A stretch of 64,000 nt of DNA from Nephrocerus scutellatus (taxonomy: Eukaryota; Arthropoda; Insecta; Diptera; Pipunculidae), in contig OX352762.1 of the NCBI GenBank assembly GCA_947095585.1, forward strand, positions 113,242,930-113,306,929, written 5' to 3'. Below, in pieces: positions 21,195-33,484 of the stretch. Numbering within the stretch: the stretch's first letter is position 1; the number at the start of each line of letters is the position of its first letter. The notes beneath the pieces were generated by a model that saw only the letters and a list, made by a program, of their open reading frames with translations, was not told the origin of the DNA and did no database searches. The position numbers and the translations under genes were made by a program.

Positions 21195-23925
21195 ACCGAA
21201 CCTTACTTAACCTAACTGAGATGGTCATTTTAATTCCTATTGTCATAAAGATCTTAAGTCTTTCGAAAACTGCAAATAAATAAGGACGTGACAGACCAAA
21301 TTCTTAATATATGATATAACCATTTTGTCAAACACATTTATAAATTTATTAGTGCGTGGGCATTTCTCTAAAAATCTAATGGCAATGGCTTTCTTGGACA
21401 AATCCACAGATTCCGATTTGTCACTTATTATACTTAATATACATTTTAATAATACAATACATTTTTACCTTATGAAAACTTACATAAAATTTGGTTGTAA
21501 TGATAAATAAATAATTAAACCAATTTAGATTGGTAAGCTTAGTTGATATGCTTGCAACAAAGTAAAGAATCTATTATTGATGTTTGTTAAGAAATTAAAT
21601 AGATCCACAGTTTATGAAATCGTCAGAGTATTCCACCTTAAAGCTTTTTAAAGAATACAATCCACAAGCGGAGCTTATTTGAAGGTCCAAGTACGACGAA
21701 CAACATACCACATCATAAATATACTGCTTTGTTGTGTTGAATAGTGAATAGAAACACTGTTTTTTGTTTATTTTGTCCAAAGAAATTTTGAACTGTTCTG
21801 TAAACAGGATTTTTTTTTTAATTTTATTTACTAACCCTATGCTATACAAAAAGTAATAAAATTACCGTTTGCGTTTTGAATGTGTGCGTAATATGCAAGG
21901 TACTTACAACATGTTACTTAATACTGCTTGGTTTGTATTTGTATGGTTCGTCAAAGTAACCTGTTTTTTATTTTTAATATTTACGCCCTAGTTAGTAATA
22001 GGTAGGTAGTTGAAATTTTAGTTGCTTAACATTGCCTCGAATCCTGGAGCTCGTGATGTAGTGACTAATTACTAAATAAAAGAACTGCCCCGGCATCTTG
22101 TTACCGTTAAGGAAACGTTTTCATCTGTAAATGAAAACAGTTATTGCTTATGCTGTGAAGTCCTTAATTTCATATGTGGGCAGCTCATGCGAATGAATAA
22201 CGCCCTGAGCATCAGTGCATTTTGCGCACTATGCAGTTGGGAAAATTTTTCGCCCCAAATGCGCTAAAAACATATTACACCTACACAACACACACACACA
22301 CACACATAAAACATTTACACTCGTATATAAGGAAATTATGATTTCAAATTAGTCTCTGGCGCTAGGGATGCCGCGCCTGCCAGTGGCGACTTTCAATTAA
22401 TGTCCTATTAATTTTTAATGTCCCTTCGCACCCAGACTCATCAATGTTAGTGCCAGTATACCAGAATCAACTACTGCACACCTACTTACATAAGAGAATG
22501 TGTAATTACAGCGCAGAGCAATACAACTACTGGCTCTGACTGACGACGTCATAACATTTCAAGAAGGCGCCGCAGGACAACGTGGAATGGTCCTTTGAAA
22601 TAACTCCCCGCAGCTATTGGCAATTTAATCAGAATCCAGCATTGAAAGTATTATAACAAAAGAGTGAACATAGCCAGAACACCAACACCAGAAGCAAACT
22701 GTTCTCGTACACGCCTGTCTGTCATCACTATTGTCAGTTTCATGTTGATATGCCATATTGCTTCGCCTCTGCTTTCTGTGTTCTAGCCGGGATTTTTTTC
22801 TCCAAACGTTCGTTTGCCAATAACCGTGTTGTCCCGCGCCGTAATTAGTAAAATTAATATTTGGTGCCACAAGAGTGTTTTAATAAAAAAAAAAAGCAAT
22901 TGAACGTCTTTCTATTTATTCCAGAGTATGTAGCACCAACCTGGCATTATTGTCGCTCTTGCATAACACAGAAACTGATTGCTTTTAATTAAATTGAATT
23001 TTAATAGATTTTGTCATACGCCATCCGTGATGCTGGCAACAGAAGGAAAGGAGATTCTTTTTATTTATTTTTAGGAACAAGCTGCAAAGAGAAAGTGATG
23101 TCTTACGCTCGTTATCAATTAATGTGCTTCTGACTTAGCTCTGGTACATTCTGCACATTCACGTGGATGCATTGATGCTTACAAGGATTTTTTGGATCCT
23201 TGTTGTTTTTGCATGCTTACCGGCATTATCTTTATGGAACTCCTGATGCCATCGTTGACTATGAATATCCTTAAGCTGCTAGCATCAACATAATGGCGTC
23301 GCGTCGTCTCTTTGCGTTTATTGTGTGTGAACTCGTGCATCATGTGCTTGTTGCATAATCGACGATAGAGCCGAAGCAAGCGTGCTTGAAGAATGTGCAG
23401 CCTGTTTTGAAACGAGGCATTGCAAATAAGGCTGCAGGAAGCTAAGCAGATTCTTTGTTGCACTATGGGATGATATGTCTTAGTTTAGGGTTAATTCTTC
23501 TCTGATTTTCTATATTCTGTAAATAATTACTTTCAGAAATGGTCTAATTTCAAAAGTCGCCGGTAGTAAGGTAACTGGTATTAGAATTGAATTAGGTAGG
23601 TTTTATTATATTGTGCCCTTATTCCACAAATAACTTTATGAGAATTCAGCCATAAGTGTATTTAAATTTGGTTATTTAGTCTAGGCAACTTAGAGTTAGG
23701 TAATGAAATACTCACTCTCAGCACTCTCAGAAAATATCGCTTTAAGAGATGTCTAGCCAACAGAAATGTGTAAATATTTCCTCCTAGCAACTCGAGTTCC
23801 TAAGCCACCTACCTACAAGCATAACTGATTCATAAGTAAGTAAAAGGGACTAGGGTTATTTACCTTTTCTTTAAGAGAAGAACCGAAGCTTACCGCAAAA
23901 CATAAATTAGAATTTTAAAACTAAG
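21195..23925. other. unassigned DNA with a (CA)n microsatellite
   Basis: About 2.7 kb without recognisable genes. A (CA)n run lies at 22286-22306. Open frames at 21595-21849, 22625-22870 and 23179-23463 (all minus) resemble no family known to me. They lack a convincing splice context and are not called as genes. Confidence 0.45.
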
Positions 23926-23929
23926 ACTT

Positions 23930-24480
23930 CATACGGGCGGATTGAAAGAACGTGGTGGGACAGCAGTGCTGATCCAAAAACCAACAAGTTTCAAAATAAT
24001 TTATAAGAGCGATATTGCAAACAATTTTAACTTCGATTTCGAGAAGCTAGGATGAGATAATGTAAACGACTTATTCATCCCAGCGGCAGATCTAAACGCC
24101 AAACATCAGGCTTGGTTGGACTCAACAGTGATAGGAAGAGGCAGCTTCGTTTGCTGGTGACTCCATATTTGCGCACGCAAAACTCATCCAGAAAATGCTA
24201 AATTAAACTTTAGGAAAACCTCGTAATATTCTTACTGTGTCGGAATTGAAGATACCAGTTGCCTTAAGGCATTGCATTTCTCAAGTTCAAACAAAACAGC
24301 TCGACAGTACTCGCTGTGACTAAATTGATTTCAGATGTTATCTGGCATCTGAATGATAAGAAAAATACTGCTGCCTGGCTAGTGGATATCGAAAAAGCCT
24401 TGGACATTGTTTGGATCGACACGCTAATTTATAAAATAATAAGATATGCGCTCCCATGTCATTTGTTCTTAATGATTATA
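23930..24480 (+). pseudogene. LINE relic joining endonuclease and RT pieces
   Basis: An endonuclease-like stretch, RGGTAVLIQKPTSF (about 23952-23995), is followed by AADLNAKHQAWLDSTVIGRG (about 24085-24145), where the family form is 'GDFNAKH..WG......G..L'. After a deletion, RT motifs follow: an AVTKLISDVIWHLNDKKNTA segment (about 24313-24373) and AWLVDIEKALDIVW (about 24376-24415), a decayed motif A. Frames shift repeatedly. The wording suggests a Jockey/I-type LINE distinct from family A. Confidence 0.68.
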
Positions 24481-25399
24481 TCAATGAAATAATTTTTTTA
24501 AAACAGATATTAATAAATAAGGAAAAATAGTTTTTTCAAAACAAGCTTTTATTTAAATGTACTAAAATGGAGAAATAAATGTATTACGTGATTTATTTGC
24601 GGGTAATTGCCGTAGGCGGTTTGAACTTAGTACGAATAACTGATATTAACAATGTTATCGAACTAAGCAAATCAGATAATATTTTATCAATGTTAACTGA
24701 ACTTAAAGCTTGTCGAGTGATAAATTGAAATAATTCTGCTACATACTGTAATAAATGTAATAAATATAATGAGATTATTTTAATATATCTCATGAGATAA
24801 TAATAATAACCGTCGTTTTGTGTCTTTCGGTTCCAAGGGATCTGGATTGTCTTGTGGTCGGGCGTCTTCGATAAACAGACCTTAGCTCATATCTTTCCAA
24901 TTGACGTCATTACAACTAAAAGTTACAAAATAGGTTTGCCCACCAAGGCAACGAGTCTGAGCTAGGAGCTCATTTAAAATTATCCGCCAACAAGCGGTTG
25001 AGCCTCTCATATTTTTAAGATAGAGCTATACGTTTTCAACCCGGCCAGTACTCTTTTACAGCCAGTGACTATTGTAGACTTGACTTTGTTAAACTCTAAC
25101 ATCGATAGTGCGTAAGACAAGTAATAATTTTGTTGTAACCGTTTACGTTGTCTCCTAATATCCGGCATTGAAAATAGTCCAACGGTCTTACTTCAACAGG
25201 TCTTGGTTCCTTAAAACCATTACTACCACGCGGGTTTCATTAACATTGTTGTTTCTTGTTTTTCTTTGTGATTCAATTCCTGTCGGCTGGCTGTACATTA
25301 TCAATTAAAGCCATAATGGAAGTTTGAACGGGTTTAGATTCTGTCTATAATGTTATATTTACTGATTGCGCATTTAACACCATCAAGCATAAGGACGAT
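24481..25399. other. unassigned AT-rich DNA
   Basis: No recognisable content. The open frame at 24593-24793 (minus) lies in very AT-rich sequence. Confidence 0.4.
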
Positions 25400-26190
25400 C
25401 GGCAGCTTTTTGCAATATTTGTTAATTGTTAAAGATTACGAAAACAGGCTCACAAAATTAAGTCACTTAGAATAGAGACCGACGAAGCGAATTGTTTCTT
25501 AGTTAGACCTAAAATGACATTATCGATTCTAGACACAACAGAAGCATTCAGGAGTTTCTTATTTCATACATAATGTCTGTATATGGAATGTTCACTCCTA
25601 TACATATTCATACACGATCTAAGGCATCTCCTCTTAAGTACGCGTAATTTTTTTCATATATGAAGTACTAATGTTTTACCATATCTGATACGCATACCTT
25701 AAAATTGGTCTTACGAAGGTCTGACAAGGGATCTTCACCTCCCATTTAAAATAATAAATTACGGTTTTCAGTGCCATGAAACCTTTTTTCACAGCGTTAT
25801 TAACGTATTCATTGTAGTACAAGAATGTATCCAATTAAACACACAAATACCGTATGGCCGTCTTTGTTAGAATTTGAAAACTATTTGTACCAGTTATCTG
25901 CAAGTTTTTCCAACTGCGTCGAAGATCGTTATGTCAGCATTTTAGAGGGATGCGAAACAGTATTTTCTTTGCACTGTGAATAGCTTATCTTAGGCTTCCA
26001 TAAGTCCCAGTATGCCCGAAATTTGTTGAATTTCGTGAGCAATTTTTTTGAATCTCTTCGATTCTTGAGCCTTGTACGTTAAGCATAATATCGTCAACAT
26101 AAGCAATGGACGCATCCATATCCCATAGCACTTTGTAAATAAATATGGAAGAACTTTAGTGATATTGAACACCCTAAATGTTGTATTTTT
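25400..26190 (-). pseudogene. faint LINE reverse transcriptase relic
   Basis: The anchor is ASIAYVDDIMLNVQGSRIEE on the minus strand, with the YVDD catalytic box at 26090-26101. After a frameshift it continues as KKIAHEIQQISGILGLM (about 25990-26050). Downstream, a thumb-like region (GHTVFVCLIGYILVLQ, about 25800-25850) and short pieces can be followed to about 25500. No endonuclease or RNase H was seen. An R1/Jockey-like origin is a guess. Confidence 0.5.
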
Positions 26191-28399
26191 ATTATGAATT
26201 ATTTTTAACTTGCTTTGTCTGTTTACTACAAATCTTGTCCAATTGAGTTGAAAAGTAGTCCCGATGACAATGCAATGTTATGGTACAAATAAACTGTTTC
26301 CACAATCGACTTGGAATGTATAAGCTTTACTCGTAGCAACACCTATCCATTATCAGCACACCAGATTAAAGGCGTGTTAAGCTGTCAGTATTTTCTCCTG
26401 CAACAAATGCAACAAAGGATAGATACTTATTTTTTAATTGGCACAATGGCTCCACGCAAAGCGTCGATATAAGGTGATGCAGAGACCAGCAATATTGACA
26501 AACAACAACCACAACAACTAGCCGTTGAAATTAATTTCCCAAGTGTTCCCGATAAGAATGCAGAAAATGCATTGCATGTTAGATTGGCACGTAAAAATGT
26601 AGGTGTGTTAGCAATAATTGTCGTTTAATAGCTCGACAAATTACCGATAAATGGTTTAGCTAGAACGTGACATACTCGTACGTGTGTCGAGTGAATGCCT
26701 CACATTACTAAATGACATTTGATGTTTTTGAATGTTCCATAAGTTCTGTATTTTGTATTTGAATTGTTTTTCCATTTTTCATAACATGATGTTAGCCAGT
26801 GATATCACGAACATTTTTGCTGGCGGCATCCTGAATTAATTAACATCATTATCCCATATAAAAAAATTTACGCCATAAATGAATGTACGTCTGACTCCTT
26901 TTAAGCTGCAAAACACTCTACAATTTACGAGTAAAAAGGGATAACTGCTTAGATGTCAGCTGCACATGTAAAAATATACTAGAAAACGGGCGAGGCATGC
27001 AAACCGAAAAAAAACAATTATTTTTAATTTAAATTCCATTTAGTACGTGGTCTGCCAAACCCACTTTGTCACATTTTTTATTTGTAGCTAATCGCATTAT
27101 AATAATAATTGTATTTTGTATGACTAGGAGTGTTGCAGCACCGACATTTTGTTTTAAACGATAATAATGTTTTGAAAATATCATTATTGTTAGAAAATTT
27201 GATTTATTATAGTTTTGTAAAAGATCCTTAAAACATGTGTTCTGTTATAGTCCGAGGCAATAGTATTTAGCCTCTAAGTCGCTGTCACCTGAAAAATTAA
27301 TTGACTGACTTGGTTTGGTAGTTATATAGCTAGTTTTATACTGCACACATATGCTAGTAGCTGAAAAAAATCCTGCCCTAACAAGCTATTGCAGTAAGTA
27401 GTAAATAAGGTTCTGCATTTGTATTTTTCATCTCGCAGAGCAGCGACAATCCAATATTATTTTGTGATTCACTAGACACCACGAAACAAAATTGATGAAG
27501 GGCTGACCGACTAGGCAGAGGTGACACGGCACAATTTGTACTCCTCGTATGCATTTTAAATAATAAACAGGCTGTGATGTTGGCTAGAAGAGTTTTCCTC
27601 TCGTTTGGCATTGTTTACAATTCGATAAAAGGATTGCACTTTTTAAAGTCCATTCAATGTAAATTATTCTCGAAAAGGATTGAGGAAATTATTGTTTTTT
27701 TCAAAAAAAATGGAATTAAAATATTCCACACTACCAGGGCTGTTTCGATAGCCACACTGAGATATAATGTTAATTTCAAGCATTGAGTCCGTAATGAGCA
27801 TCGAAAGGTGGTGCATTGAAAAACTGTATTCATGAATAAGATAAGTGAACTTAACTTACTCCTAGCGAAGCACAGATAAACAACTATCAAATGATTTTTT
27901 ATTGAGGATATCCTAGGAAAAGTAGTTGTGGGATTATGAAAAGTTCCCCAACACTGATTGTGAAGAGCTTAATTAAAAGTTCCTCTGGCTTGTAAAACGT
28001 TAAGCAAAAATTTCAACTTTTTGTATCTTTTTTTTTTTTTAGATAATAATTAAAATTCCTTTCACACACGCACACTAGTATACATATATAGTTAGAAATT
28101 AAAACTTTTGTAATATGTAAAGTAGAACTTGTTTTTCTGTTTCAATGATAGTGATGAGTAAAGAGATATAGTGGAAATGTGTTGAGCTTCTAATTATGCT
28201 GTGAAATTACAACTTTTTAATATCAAAACTTTTTTTTTGAACACTTGTTTAACCAATAAGCTATGTCAGAACAAGCGTAAACGTGAAAAAGCACTGGTCG
28301 AATTTGTAGAGGAAAGTCATAATTGTGTACTTTCTGAAGGAATACAAATGCACATTTTTTATAGAAACCGATGTTAACAAATAATAATAAGTGACGTGT
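26191..28399. other. unassigned AT-rich DNA
   Basis: About 2.2 kb with no recognisable gene or element. The frames at 27378-27890 overlap on both strands and look like chance frames. Confidence 0.45.
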
Positions 28400-28404
28400 A
28401 ATAC

Positions 28405-28620
28405 TGGAATGGTAGTGGTTAGTCCATCTAGTACTGAGCTGGAGGTTCGAAGTTCAAATCTTAGAAAAACAGTATAGTATAGAAGCGTTGTAATGTGCTT
28501 CGATGACGCTCGCCGATCACCCAGAGTTCTTCTCGGAGGTTTGTTACAAATTAAAGTAAATTTCTGGGTGTAGGGGTTTCTTTGTTATTTAAAACAATTT
28601 AGAATTACCTAATAAGCTGC
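28405..28620 (+). repeat. tRNA-derived SINE candidate
   Basis: TAGTGGTTAG at 28413-28422 matches the internal A box of tRNA-Asp/Glu genes. GTTCAAATC at 28452-28460 fits the B-box consensus GTTCRANNC. The spacing of about 30 bases suits a Pol III promoter. There is no acceptor stem or CCA-type end, so this is not a working tRNA gene. The body to about 28620 and the 3' end are unresolved. Confidence 0.45.
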
Positions 28621-28646
28621 CCTAAGTCTAAAAGTTATGTGATTCG

Positions 28647-28985
28647 GAAGAGGCTCGGAGTAGTGTAATGGCGAAGGCATACGCTACGACTCCACGAGAC
28701 TACCCACAAACAAATGGCAAGTGCTATACTTGCTGGAATGACTACTACTGCAGCGTTAAGGTAAGGTAAGCGAGATGGGGGGGGAGGGTTCGGATTAATT
28801 TGCTGGCGAAGGCATAAGCTACGACTCCACTAGCCTACTCAAGCAACAGGCAAGTGTTGTACTTTCTGGAATGACTAATGTAGCGTCAAGCTAGCAGTAG
28901 GCGATTTGGACGGAAAGTCCGGACGGGTGTTAATGGCGAGAGCATACGCCACGACTCAATTAACCCAAAAAATAATACTTCAAGT
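28647..28985 (+). repeat. 130-135 bp tandem repeat, about 2.5 copies
   Basis: The word GGCGAAGGCATA(C/A)GC, or GGCGAGAGCATACGC, begins at 28670, 28805 and 28935, giving periods of 135 and 130. Each is followed by TACGACTCCAC-like words, CAAGTG(C/T)T, and CTGGAATGACTA. The first two copies are full; the third stops near 28985. Confidence 0.88.
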
Positions 28986-29099
28986 CAAAACTAAGACCAA
29001 GAGATACGATACGAAGTTCAGTGTGAACTTGTTGGAAACTAGGTCCCGAATGCAGGAGTCACTGCTTCTGTAAGATACTGTATCGCTCCACACATTCAA

Positions 29100-31195
29100 A
29101 GGATTTTTTCGTGCAATATCTGGATATATTTTCAAATGCCGACTGGGAATTCCAACTTAGACAAGGTTTCAACTCATAACGAGCTATATACAGACAGTGC
29201 ATATTTAGGAATTGTTACAAAATACGAGTATCATAAAACTGAAATCGTTATTGCAGGCGATTTCAATATACTCAATTCTGGGTGGCTGACAGCACCCAGA
29301 TATTCGCTAAGTTTATCACCTTACTCAGCTTGAAAAAGTGCCAACAGCAATACCTGATATTGCAAATCATTCCGCAAACACTCTTGGCTTGTTTCTTACC
29401 TCTCGTCCTGATAAATACTTCGTCATAGTATTATCGCCTCTAAGCTCATCAGACCATTGTGCAGTATCAGTTAATTGCTCGTTAATAAACCACGCAGATG
29501 GAGACAAAACTCAAAAAAAAAAAAAAAACAATTTGGCAATACGAGAAATCCAATTGGCACGGTCTTAACAACTTCTTTGGGAGTATTAACTGTTCGCTAT
29601 TATTTTGCGATAGCAACGTGGATGCCTCCACTGATGCAATCACAAATATCATCCTTATTGGTATGAGAGACTGTCTCCCTTTCAGGAATAAGTTTGACAA
29701 ACCAAAGGAGGATGGATGGTATGAATCGAGCTGAGCTGCTGCTGAGAGGCTTCTAGGATAAGAGAGGTTTCTTTCGGTTTTACAAAGTAAACTCCGCTAA
29801 GGAAAACCGAATAAATCAAATTCGCCTACGACCAGAAATTGAGGTAAAAAATACTACAGCATCCCAAAGGTAGTAAACATTTTTGGTCATTTGTAAAAAT
29901 AGTCAAAAATACCGCCTCGTCGTCGATTCCAAGCCTAATTTATAATGACTTTCCAGTTGACAGCTCTAGCGACATGGCAAATCTGTTTGCTGCGCATTTT
30001 GCAGCTAGCTTCATGCTTCCAGATTGAGCATTGTTGCCGGCCTGCACCTACACTCTATGGGATAGATATTCATTCATACTCGTACAGTTGCTAGAGTTTT
30101 AAACGATCTCAACACTCACAAATCCGGTGGTCAGCAAGATAGTTTTTCCCCATAAATTCCCTCATAAATAAATTTTTCCATCTATCCTTTTCTTCTTGAC
30201 TCTTCCCAAAAAGTTGGAAACAGCCTTTGTCCAGCCCATACCCAAAAAGGAGGAGCCGTCGTCATATTCTTCGTACCAACTTACATCCATTCTTTCCAAG
30301 GTTATGGAAACGCTGATAAATTTTCAGCTTACGAAATATCTTGAAACTAACGAAATCCTTAGTGACCGGCCGCACGAATTTCGTGGGCATCATTCGAATG
30401 CTGATTTAATTGTATATCTCACCGAATAGTGGAACCGATCTTTGCATCAATTTTGTGAAAGGAAAGCTGTTGCACTCGATATTTCCAGGGTATTTGACAG
30501 AGTTTGGCATCAAGATCTCTTGTCCAAAATGCGTGCTTATGGAGTCCATAAAAAACTGCTTCATTGGATTAGAAGCTTTCTTTTGGACCATTCAATTCAA
30601 GTTATCTTGGACGGTTTCAAGTCTAAAATACATCACATAAATGCTGGCGTTCCCCAGGGGTCTGTTTTGTCCTTGAGACTTTTAATGATCTCTTGTCTAT
30701 TACTTCTAATCCAATTCACTTCTTTGCCGATGACAGAACTCTCAGCTTCCCATATAAGTTTAACGAAAGTTCCTGCACTTCTCTAGTGGAGCTCAAATAA
30801 ATACATACGTTAAGCACTTTAAAATCTGACCTCGACAGCACAGTAAATTTGTGAGAAACCAATCGAGAAGAATATAACGCTTCCAAAATCCAATGCTGTC
30901 TCTTATCGTCTAAGCGAATATTAAATCCATGGTGGAAACTCGCAATTCTCTATATGTGCATTACTCACAAGCTTTGCTTGAAGGACCACGTATCGCCATC
31001 GACGCCAAAAATGCTGCGAAACGTTTAGGTTTTCAAACCCGGTGCAATAAATATTTCACTCCCCTTGATTTGGCTATTATCTGCAAGGCTTTAGTTCGCC
31101 AGTAAAATTGTTATATCTGGTCTGGTGCTCCTTAGACTACCTTGCATCAGCTAGATAGAATACAAAACCGTGCTATGGGACTTATCGGTGACATA
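29100..31195 (+). pseudogene. LINE family A copy 3: endonuclease plus RT
   Basis: The most complete family A copy. Endonuclease: YEYHKTEIVIAGDFNILNSG (about 29226-29283) holds the GDFN motif. After a frameshift, LGLFLTSRPDKYF (29383-29420) and VLSPLSSSDHCAVSVN (29430-29480) hold the SDH motif. Linker: SKHFWSFVKI (about 29873) and DSSSDMANLFAAHFAASF (about 29960-30015). RT: KKLETAFVQPIPKKEEPSS, VMETLINFQLTKYLETNEIL, KAVALDISRVFDRVWHQDLL (about 30466-30525), AGVPQGSVLS (about 30643), then a frameshifted FADDRTLS near 30725-30750. The thumb runs to about 31190 and the 3' end is missing. A poly-A run at 29515-29530 disrupts the frame. Confidence 0.9.
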
Positions 31196-31359
31196 AACAT
31201 TGCGAAATCAAACAAACAATTACATCAGCGCAAGCTGAGCGCATAACAGTTGTTGTTCTATAAAATTCTGACTGGTAGAAGTCGAGATATACGAGTGGAC
31301 AAACTGACAAACTGCAAAATTCACAAAATCGCAAAAACACCCACGCTGAAAAAAATTCA

Positions 31360-31870
31360 TTAGCTTCGTACTTCGGGCTCGCAATTATACACAGCCGATG
31401 TACCAATAACTGATAAAATAGTGACTTCGCCATTTGCTGACGTCACTGCTATTATGTTTTCGCACAACATATTTTTAACTACACCAATAGAACTACAAGA
31501 ACACACTGAGGCTTGGCATCTCGTGCATAAAAGTAAATAAAAAGAAATCATTGCATCTAACAATTACACTAAATAAACGGAAACGGTGGGGGCAATGCCG
31601 CTATTACTCAATAAACCAACGTCAAATACTTGGGCCTTAAACTTGACAGAAGATTGACATGGAGAAGACACATTGAAACAAAGCAAAAACATGCTAACAT
31701 AAAATTCTAAAAAATTTTGGGATTTTGGCCTTGTACCAAGAGCTAACTGATGAAATTTATTTTTTAGAGCGGCTGTATTTTTAATACTTTTAAAGAATGA
31801 CCTAAAATTTTTATTATTTGTGACATTGTATGGGCATTGCAATAAATTTCGGCTCGTTTAATAGAAACTG
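31360..31870 (+). pseudogene. Jockey-clade RT fragment
   Basis: SQLYTADVPITDKIVTSPFA (about 31382-31440) matches the Jockey-type 'LYTADIP......ATFADDTA' block. The catalytic FADD is changed to FADV (31433-31444). The thumb follows: HTEAWHLVHKSK (about 31504), then KYLGLKLDRRLTWRRHIETK in frame-shifted form (about 31625-31685), and ILGFWP-like and further decayed pieces to about 31870. Endonuclease and RT N-terminus are missing. The fragment begins within 200 bases of the broken end of LINE A copy 3. Confidence 0.78.
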
Positions 31871-31874
31871 CACC

Positions 31875-33480
31875 GCTTTGTATGGCAAACATTTAGGTCC
31901 TTTTCGCTTTTAAGAATTTAACCATTCATTAATTTATGTATTGCCAGCCAAATATAAACAAGAAATTCTCCGGCAAATAGTGACCATATGAATAAGGTAC
32001 TTAGTTGAATCAAACTGAATTTACTATGGGTTATACTGGCATAGATAGATGGTACCGAGGGCAGATTCCACATATATGAATATGCATGTTATTACTGAAA
32101 GGACAAACAATTCTAGACAGTATGCGCCTAGTTCCACTGAACTTATTCGAATGGCGAACTGCGTGCATGGTAAATTATATACTTTGGTCACTTTAGGCAC
32201 AGGTATGGAGAAGATGTATGTTTAGTGTTACTACATACTTACATGTATAGCCATATAGTCACATGCACATTAATAAATTGTCAGCAACTGTCCTTACGTG
32301 GCGGGTAGCTGGCTGGGCTGGTTGGCAATCGAAACGGAAAAACATATTGTTCACCTTTGAGTAAAAATTGGTAGTGCAGTGTGTTGCCGAGGTGCCGAGG
32401 TATGCTAGTCGGAAATGTGTAGAGATGGTGAGGCTGCACCTAGATGGTGGTATACTTGTTTAACCTACTTATTCAACCAACCGAATAAATGGAAATGTTA
32501 GCGATTTTACGTTGCCGCAGCAATGACCACAGCGATTACGTGGGCATTCAATCTGGTTTTGCCAACATTGCAAATTGTCCGGTAGCGTAGAGGCTGGATT
32601 TTTACGGGGTGGGGAACAAACTCGTATAAATTAGCCAGGTCCGCTGGTCATTCCGAACGATTCTGCAATTGATGGCTTTAGTTTTTATTGCCAGGATAAC
32701 GCGCAAGTAACGAGCTCAGAAATACTATTACAGCTACAACAGATGCGGCTCTTTACTGTACCCACTGCGTACCGCATATTGCACACTGATATAAAATGCT
32801 CGGAAGAAGGAAATTCGTTTTCGGAAAGATAATAGCAACTGCGGCCACAATTAAGTTAATTAAACAATTCCACGGCACCATCAATGGACGTGAGTCCGCG
32901 CGAAGGTACAGTCCAATGTGCTGCTAAAGTAATGCGAAATGAAAATGAAATTGAAACGCAGCACACGAAATGAATGTAATTCGGTTGGTCTTGTCGGTTC
33001 AGAAAGATAAAATAAAATTCGCGTTCGTTGACCGGAAGAAACCTGCTTGGAATATCGAATAGCGTCTGGATGCCAAACGAGTAAAAGCCAAAGTTTACCT
33101 CAGGATTACATTGCAAGGAACACATCCTGACCATCGACTCTTATACAATGAGTAATCTGCATAATACGCAAATAAAAATTATTTAAATGACCAGAGAAGA
33201 CGCGCGAGACACTGGGCCGAATTACAATAAATGCCCCTAACAAATTAAAACACAGCTGAAATCGAAGAACATTTTGTGGAGTTTTTAATATTAGATTGAT
33301 TGGAATAATGGAAGTTTATTTCTCTTTCCTTTAAAGAATGGATTAAGTTATCGGGATGTTCCTCTTTGTGACATCTTAGAAGAGTTTATTTACTATCATT
33401 GCCTAAGCCACAATCCGATAAAAACTGTAGTTTCCCGTCAAATGAAACAAGGAACACGTGCACTTATGCTAACTTACTTG
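31875..33480. other. unassigned DNA
   Basis: About 1.6 kb without recognisable coding or repeat content. It is less AT-rich around 32280-32900. The open frame at 32856-33134 (minus) is not recognisable. This would be a reasonable place to look for non-coding host sequence. Confidence 0.45.
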
Positions 33481-33484
33481 TCTT

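Noticed and set aside
28413..28460. A tRNA gene
   Set aside because: Only A and B box words are present. No acceptor stem, anticodon stem or complementary 3' end could be folded by eye.
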